From a virus, in the IMG/VR virus record IMGVR_UViG_3300032241_002057, positions 1-54,785 of that record: a DNA stretch of 54,785 bases, one strand, 5' to 3'. Below are positions 8,407 to 17,500 of the stretch, one piece after another. The notes below the pieces were generated by a model. It was not told where the DNA came from. It did no database searches and saw nothing but the letters and a program-made list of their open reading frames with translations. How positions within the stretch are numbered: the first letter of the stretch is position 1; each line of letters starts with the position of its first letter. Made by a program: the position numbers and the translations under genes.

Positions 8407-8544
8407 TTATGCCCTTTGGTTAACTAATATTTTACCTGTATCGATATCTCGTATTTTGATATTACCGTATATCATTATTCCTAAATTTTCGTCTCTAGGT
8501 TTATCATCAGGGTTAACGTTAACTTGCTTTGTGTTTGTTGTCAT
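8407..8544 (-). CDS. 45-residue protein, paralog of the next gene's N-terminus
   Basis: A short reading frame, MTTNTKQVNVNP to GKILVNQRA, filling the gap between the giant protein and the 202-residue protein. Its core GIMIYGNIKIRDIDTGKILV aligns with GHVLIRDLDSKEILV of the next gene, so it looks like a stand-alone copy of that domain. It starts at ATG 8544 (or ATG 8547, one codon longer). No ribosome site is seen, but a GATAAATA box lies directly in front. It stops eight bases before the next ATG. The sequence similarity to its neighbour argues it is real. Confidence 0.55.
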   Translation of the reverse strand: MTTNTKQVNVNPDDKPRDENLGIMIYGNIKIRDIDTGKILVNQRA

Positions 8545-8548
8545 CATC

Positions 8549-8556
8549 TATTTATC
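8549..8556 (-). promoter_or_regulatory. Late-type box GATAAATA abutting a start codon
   Basis: Minus-strand GATAAATA at the very end of the giant gene. One base separates it from ATG 8547 and four from ATG 8544. If used, the message would begin at or within the start codon. Confidence 0.4.
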
Positions 8557-11500
8557 AGGATCCCGAATGTTCTAAAAGGAATATTCCCAGCTCGCTATTG
8601 CTATATTGTAATCCGTTTGGTGTTGATACCCAGGAATACCCACCTGGTATTTGCACCTGTATTCCTGCATCAATCACAGTAGAGCCGCTAGCGTGACTTA
8701 ACTGAGTAGTATAGCTTATATTTGTCAATGAGGTTATTTGTATATTTTTAACTCCGTTATCTGGGGGATTATTAAAGATCACATATGTAGGTTGCTCTAA
8801 ATTTGGAGGTCCAAAACTATAATCAATTGTTTCTACCTGTATAACTCCGTCTACAAATATAGTAGTTGATATAGCAGGTGCTGCAGAATCAATAAAAAAT
8901 TCTCGTGTACTGCCATCGCCATTATACCATGTTGTGCTATACATGGTTTCTGGAGATCCACTGGTCCCCAAACGGTTTCTAGCGATGCCAACTAGGAATG
9001 CACGATTTGGATTATCAATGGTTGGAGCAATTTGTATTTGTGTGAAGCTTATCAGTTCGTTATTGATATACACTAATCCTGGGACACTTTGAATAGGAGG
9101 TGTTATTACCGTAACATCTGCTATCTCTATGCTATTGCTATACGTGTAAACGTTGCTGAGTAGAGTAGTTTCTCTTGTCGGATCTAATGCAGTTGACAAT
9201 GTTGCATCCCATCCAGTTGTTGTACGCCATGCAATTGCAGGAGCCTCTGGTAATCCTGCCATATAGGATATGACAATTGGGGTATTAGTTGTCCAACCAG
9301 ATTGATTTGGTATATAGACTTGTAATTGCTTTGGAAGTTCAATATCCCATGCATTTGTGCTCCATGAACTTTTTTCCCAGCCGCTAGAATCAGGCAATGT
9401 TATTAATTTATAATTCACTTGCGGAGTCTGAAGTGTATTATTGTACCAAACTTGAATGGTACCGGTATCTATCGGATAATCTGCTAATATATATGTACCT
9501 TCGTTATTAGCTACGAATTCTTCGGTACGGAATTCGTAATCTATATCTTGCGAATAAGTGGTAATTATTATTTGATCATCTACTTGTATAGAACCTGATA
9601 AAAATGTAATTGTAGAGCCAGACAATTGATACTCGGTATCAGAATTTACACATAGAATAACAATTGCTGCACCATTTAATATTGGATTTGGAACAATTAC
9701 AGGTGTATCGCCTACAAGTATAGTTTTTATGAAATTTATTGTTTTTGCAGATAAATCTAAAATGTAATCAGTGTCTGAGGTTAACAAGCAACTGTCAACA
9801 TAGACCTGCGGATACCCACTAGATGCACCGGTTAAGTCTATATCTATAATGAATTCAGCTTGATATCCGTTACCAACCCATGTTTCCATTAAAGGAGGTT
9901 GCATAATTTGACCATTTTTTCTCACTAGAGTAGATACATACGGTGGTTCCGTGCCAACTGGAGCTGTAGTGATATTGTATGTTAATATTGAAGAATTTGT
10001 AAAGGTGATCATAGTCTCGGTAACTTGAGAAAAACTGCTGTTATCAAATGTTGCAACGATTATTGTCGATCCATATGCAGGCGGCGGCACTATATCTATG
10101 CCTGGTGACGGATTGCTAAAATATGTGAAACCTGGAGTACCATTAGGTATAACAACGCCATCTATTACCACCATAACACTATTATTGGTAATATTTAAAT
10201 TTGGTATAACCTTGTGAAACGAAATTCCGTCTCCTACAAAATTGTACAAATTCAAGTTGTCTGTAAATGACAAATTAAACTTTGCATCTACACCATACCC
10301 GTAATCCCATGCATAATCATCCCATTTTCCTGTATCCCAATATGCACCGTTGTTTTGAACTCCGCTGATATCTGATTGTGAAACTGGCTGTATTGGTAAC
10401 TGAGGATATAAACCGGGGTCATATATACTTACAGTCAATATATCATTTTGATCACCGACTGATTCTACTTGAATCTTAGCAGGTCTAACAGTACCAATTG
10501 TTTGAAATGGTATATTAGCACCTAATGTTATGATGTCTCCTACACTATATCCACCGCCGCCTGATACTATATATGCATTAGCTACTGAACGACTACCGCC
10601 GCCGAACCCAATACAAGTAATATAAAGTATTTGACCTGCAGCAGGTGTTTCGATTAATACCAATCGTTTTGTGTCAAAGTTAACAACGGCATCGCCCCCT
10701 GCACCTATACTTAACAGAGTACCGTTAAGATACGCTAGCACAGATTGATTGCTCTGAGGAACTATTAATAGATCAAACTGATCTGTTACACCATCGGTTT
10801 GATATACACGGGTGCTAACAAGAGGTCTCCCGCCATTTTTTATAGAATATGTATCCATGATTAAACAATCGCGGGGTAACATAGGATACAATTCTTCTGG
10901 ATGATTATCATCTACATATGGTTGTATAAATTGATAACCGTCGTATATAGAATCACTGAGATCGTATGACGGTTCTTGGAAGGTAGTACCTATATAAAGA
11001 ATATAAATGTTTGGAGTAGAGCTGCTCGCAGGCGGTGTAAAGAATTGTATATAGCTGCAATCCCATACTATACCTATAGTAGCATTTGTTCCGCTACCCG
11101 GATATACTGATGGGTAAACAGTTTGATATGGTCCCGGGGTTACAGTGTTATATGAGCCTTTACCGAGTATTTTAACAGACGTTATACTTCCATGGCTCAC
11201 CGACAATACCTGCAATCTAACAGGTACAAGTCCAGATCCTGCTACTACATTGATTTGATCTCCAACGGAATAACCTGATCCGCCATTAACAACATATGCA
11301 TCTAGTGCATATGTTGGTATGATCCAATCTACGCCATATAATTTTAATGATCCGTCTGCCCAAACTACTAAATTGTTTGGATTTTGTGCACCAGGTAATA
11401 ATGGAAATGATATGCTGCTGCCGTTGCCTATAGCTGTATTATAATTTGGAATCTGACCGCCTTGTATAATTTGATCGAGATATGCGTCTATCACAAACTG

Positions 11501-14500
11501 ATTTGCATCCCATCCAATTAATCCTCCCCACGGACCGGCTGACCAACCTGGTTCAGTTTGGAAGCCTAAATTTCCTATAGTCTGACCTTTGTATAAAACT
11601 CCTTGCATTAGATCTGAAATAATATTTGGTATCATACCTGGTGTTGGCGCATAATATTCGGCTATTCTTGTCTGTGCTCCAAAGTTTTCATTGATGCGTT
11701 CAGCTGACCAACCAAAAATTGACCAACTATCTCCCCAACCCGGAACTAGTGCAGGTGTACTAATTCTATCAAATATTATTTTAGTAGAAAGTTGTCTAAC
11801 TAAGGATGGGTCAATATATTGTTGCACTGATATAGATGTTGAAGCAGCATAGTTATTGAACCATGCTTGATACGTTTCGTAATATGATGTCCCTTCTAAA
11901 TTAGAAGATTCTACGGCTATATTTCCGGGTAATACTGCAACATTTGGCGTATTTGTTGTTAGATACGCATATGGGACATCAAAATCAACTACCGATACAT
12001 TACCATAATTTAAAGCAGAATATCCGTTTGTGTAATTTTCTATTTGTGCGTGATACGGTTTAGCTTCATTAATAAAATCGAGTATACTCTGCGTATTATC
12101 AACTGCAAGTAATGGCGGTTGTCCAAGATTCTGATTAAATCCTGTAAAGACCATATTGCTTGTTTTGAATATCCAGTCTGCTTGCAATTGTTCTGAAACA
12201 ACATAATTAGTCATTGCAAAAAACAACGTATTCAGTTCGATGCTGTTTGGACCCGGATATATTGCATAATATATGCCGTCAATGATATTCGCGAATTCTG
12301 TAGAAGCATTGTCATCAAAACTTGGAGTAGGATTGAAAATATTTCCAGTTCCTGCACTGTCAAATGGTGCTCCGTCAAAGCCGCCAAAATTCTCGGCCCA
12401 TTGATATATTGAAGGTAATATTTCAATACTACCGTTCTGTTGAGCAACCAGCGCCCAACTACCACCTAAAAATGCATACCATTGATAATTTCCATCGCCG
12501 CCGTTAACTACTTCGACAATCTGCCCTGCAGAAGGATTGATAATGGTATCTAATGCTGCAATTGTTGGTACACTTTGAGTTGGAGTATTTGTATTATTAT
12601 ATCCGGCTGCATACCAAGTTACATAATTCCAATATCTCGATGTATTATATGCTTGAATTTGAGTTATTGTCCAAATTTCATTACCAAGTGGTGTATATTC
12701 CCATATAGTCCATAAACTTAAAGTTGTGCTATTTGAATCAACTAAGATTAATTGCCCGGGTATTATAGCCCCAATTAATCCGTCTCTCTGTGCAAGGTCT
12801 GCTACCTGATAGTCCCAATTAGTAATGGTCTGAATTGCTGTTACATTGATAGATTGAACAGCTATTGATATGCCATTGATTTCTCCGTCGCTAACAGTTG
12901 TTACAACTGGTCTACCATTTATGCTTGTTGATAGTTGGAATGTTGTTATGGTAGGTGTACCAATGACATAATATGTGGTTCCAGACGTATATCCAACAAT
13001 ACTTCCGCTCGAAAATGTACCTGTTATAACAACTGCTTGTCCTACAGCTAAAGGTGATATTAAAGTTGCACAAGAAAAAATACCTGTTACTGTAATAATA
13101 GCAGGAGACGAGATAGCAACATCAGAATTTGCAAATGTGTTTAAAATCACAGGTAGATATTGATAATTAGAGTAAACATTAAATGTTGTTTGACTTAAAA
13201 TATCGAGAACGTAATATGTATTACCGGCTATTAATCCGCCAACAGAATTGGAAAAAACAATTGGTTGACTAGGCTTCATACCTAATGTACTGTTTACGCT
13301 GATGTAACTAGTAGAAGTACCTATAATATAATACAATGTATTATTTGTGATATTTGTTGCAACAGTATCTGACACAACAGATGTTGTAAGATTTATTGCA
13401 TATCCACCTGGAGTATCAGATATAGTAAATTGAGTTTTGCTGATAATTGATAGTACGTAATATATGCTATCTTTGTTTATCTCACCAAATGAATTATTGA
13501 ATTTTATTTCGTCGTTGATTGCTAGATTTTCTGTGGTTACAGTTGTCACGCAACTATGAGTAATTGATGTTACATTTAACGAAATAGACGTGTATTGAAC
13601 AGGTAGCGGCTCGGCAGCATCAAAATAATTACGCCAACTTGATTTTGCAGGATCATATACTATAGGAGTTGTGCTAGATGCAACTAGACTATTAAATGTA
13701 TCAACAAATAATGCACTAGCACTTTCTCTGTTAACAAACCATGTTTGACGTGGTCTAATAAACGTTCCGTATCTATTATAGACATTGAGATGATAATCTG
13801 GTACATCATTACCTAATCCATCAAACGTAACAAGGCTGACTTTTAATCGAGACCAAACGGTTGGATTAATTGGACTAGTAGGATCTCCCTCACGTATCAA
13901 TTGCCATTCACTATAAATGTTTTCGTTGTTAGCTTTAGATGTGTAATTAATACGTTGCGATATTTGCACCCCATTGAGAAGATTTTTAATATTGCCTAAT
14001 ATTATGCTATTATTACTGATAGCAGCATACCATGGTACATTTGTTAAGCTTGGATTTTGTATTAGATTAGATATACCTTGAGTAGATAGAGATCTTGAAA
14101 TAACAGCTGGCGGCATCGTACTATTGCCTACCCAGAAATAATAATATGTTGTTGGATTATTTTGTGAATCATATTGATTTATTTGTGACCAATTAAACGT
14201 ACTGATCACAATACCAGATGGTACAAGTTGATTACCGTTTACAGTAATCACAGTACCGTTTGCTACAGCAGTATCCCATTCAGTAGGGGGAATACTGCTT
14301 TGTATCCATTCATATACTATTACGGTAGTACCAGGTGCTATTTGTCCCCAAGTGTTGATTCTATAAGACTCGTCGCCTTGTTCATAATCTATGTATCTTA
14401 CTTGTGAAACATCCCACCATGTTTGCCCAAGTTGAGCACTGCTCCATGCTAATGTAGGATTGACTAAAAATCCAGATGTATCTCCGCTATTATATGTTGC

Positions 14501-17500
14501 TGGATCAACGTCTGTTATATAGTTTAGTTCTTGCTGTGCTTGACCTGGTATTCGTCCTTTTACAGGATCAAAATATTCTAAACTTGCTAAATTTTCCCCG
14601 GTATTTAAATTGAAAATTTGACTAGATTGTATTAGATTGGTATCTACTTGTAAAGGTTGTTGCCTATATGCAACAAATCCATTTTGTGTATAATTGTATA
14701 CGGTCCATGCATTTGGTACGATACCTCCTTGATCAACATACACTAAATTACCTGGCATGTATCCGCCTGGAGGAGCACTGGTATCTCTATCAAATATACT
14801 AGCAAATCTCATAGGTCTATAAACCCAGATAGTTCCACCGGTACCTGGGACAAAGGTGCTAAGGTCGATATTAAATGTTGTGGGAGTAACAGAGTTAATA
14901 ATGTAGGTATTATTAATTTCTGGAACGCCGTTTACACCGAATATCACACATATATCACCATTAAGAAGACCGTGGGGCTCGTTGGTCACTATTGTAGTAG
15001 GTTCACCAAACACTTGACTTTGTATAGTATACGACGGTTGACTTATTGCAACAGCTAGTATCCACATCATCCATTCGCCGTTATCGGTTATAAATTGCCA
15101 AACAGTGTTGTAAGGATTTAGCGGATTATTAGTTGTACTTTGTTGCAAATATAATCCTAATAAATCATTAGTATTCACTGCATAAAAATTTGATTCACCT
15201 AATTGAGCATATCCTGCTGTTGGAATATCAGATGAAGGGTCGCTTGCATATGACGATCTAAGACCAAATATGTTTGTGGTATATGTAGCAGGAGGAGTAA
15301 TGAAAAGCGGATCGTTAGCAACTAAATCAAAAACATTAGAGAATTGATTATTGCTGGTTGCACTGAAAAATCTTATCCATTGCGGATCATAATTTATATC
15401 TGCTTGAGGAAGAATATATTCCATTTCTACATTCAGTGCTGTAGCACCATAAGTACCAACTCTTATCATCCATTCATCGTAATAATTAAAGGTACTACCT
15501 GTAGGTATTACAGTACTACTACGTAACAATGCATTAACTGTTGCTAGAGTTCCTTTTTGACGTATAAATCCTTGATAAAATTGAAATTCAACTGACTCAT
15601 CTAATAATAAATTTTCTAAATAATTTCGAGGTTGGTATCCAATTAAATGCTTTGAAAGATTAGCTATATCTTGATCATCTATTGCACCAAGAGTGGTAGA
15701 CGATGTTATTGTATTTGTACCACCGTATGTGATTTTTTCGTAATTTTTCGGCTCATCGATATTGAAATATCTAGTAAAATCGCTAGCAGTTTTTTCAAAA
15801 TTGTTGGTCATTGTCCATGTATTTGACGATATTGTTTGGCCGTTGACCGTTACGTTGTTTTGTATTACTATATAACCTGGAGCATCTATTGTACCATCCC
15901 ATCCGTTAGCACGATATGTATAGATTTTTATACGTTGCTGTTGTAGATTATAAAGAGGTTGATATATTACATCTCCAAATGCTGTTAAATTATCGAAAAA
16001 TACCGCATGTTCCATAGTTGTAGTAAACAACCGGAGGCCATATACACCTTGATCGTTGTTTGGTTGTATTGTGATTGTGCCATTGTCTCTCAAAACATTG
16101 AGATTTTGCGATTGAATTGGATTACCAGCTTTATCGACTACAGGGTATGTACCTGCAATAATTCCGTTTACATATTGTATCATACCTACGGATTGAAATA
16201 GCTGCGTAGATCCTGCACTTGGGCTCAACGCGATTATAGTACCGTTAGCCCAAGATCCCTGTGCCCAAAGTAAGAATTCTTTTGCGCTTTGGCTCCAATT
16301 TAAGACAGCACCAGCATTAACGTCGTATTGTTCAAATACCCAACCTTGGCTAGTGAGCCATCTACCATAACTGATTAGAAAATCATAAACTTGTTGATAA
16401 CTTGTCATTACGGTGTTGTATAACACTACATTAGTAACGTTGATTTGGCCAGATTGATATTCAGTAACCTGTTGATTACCGATAACAATGTTAACCTTAG
16501 GTCCGGCTGTATTTGATGGTATGGTTGTGAAATATGGATTAACAGCGTCATACCCATATACTGTCCAACCGCCGTTGATTTGCTGAATAACAACTCCGCT
16601 ATAAACATATGTTCCGGTACTGGTGCTTCTATAGAGATAAGTGCTGATATTTTCGGATGGTACTATTTGACTGTTATAACCAAGCTGTCCAAAACTATCA
16701 ACTACAGCTCTAAAATTGGTAGTATTAATATAACCTGCCATTCGATGAGCCAATTGAACATTGCCACCTCGAATTATGCTACCGATATAATTGGTCACAG
16801 CTAGACCTTGAGATACGATATATTCGGTTATCCATACTTCAAAACCTGCACTAGCAAAATATGCCAAATTAGATTCGTTGGGAACATTTACTCCTGTAAC
16901 TAGAGTATTAGGTGTTTCTCTATTGATGTAGAATTGATTGCTAGCTCGTCTAGTGTTTGTATCGATATAAATCCATTGACTTTCTGCGGTATCCGAATAT
17001 ATTTGTTCAGTTCGTAAACTATCCCAGGTATATTCAATAAATGCAGCAGGTTTCATCAAGTACCCGGTAACAGATTGAACAAATGGATAATATTGAGAGT
17101 GTATCCATGCTGACTCAACCGGTCCTCCGTCACCAAATACCCAAGGAGCTTGCGCTGCATGAACAGTTGGTAGGTAACCAGCGCATCCTGCTTGAACTGG
17201 AGGTAGCAAATTGCCTTGAGTATCAACTGGTATGCAGCTCAATAACCCAGGACGAGCCCATACACTATATGTTCCTGCTCTAGGTCCTTGGCGTATAATG
17301 CCATTAGCTAAGTCTTGCCACAATGCTGTGTTACCACTAGTATAAGGCGCTGCGCCGTATTGAGATGTCCACCACGATGGTTGTTGAGAAAATCCAAGCA
17401 TTTCCCACGGGCAAATATGCGGACGATCAGTATCATAGAACCAACGGTATATTCCTTGCCATCCTCCTGGAATAGGATTTCCTTGCGGATCAGTAACTGT

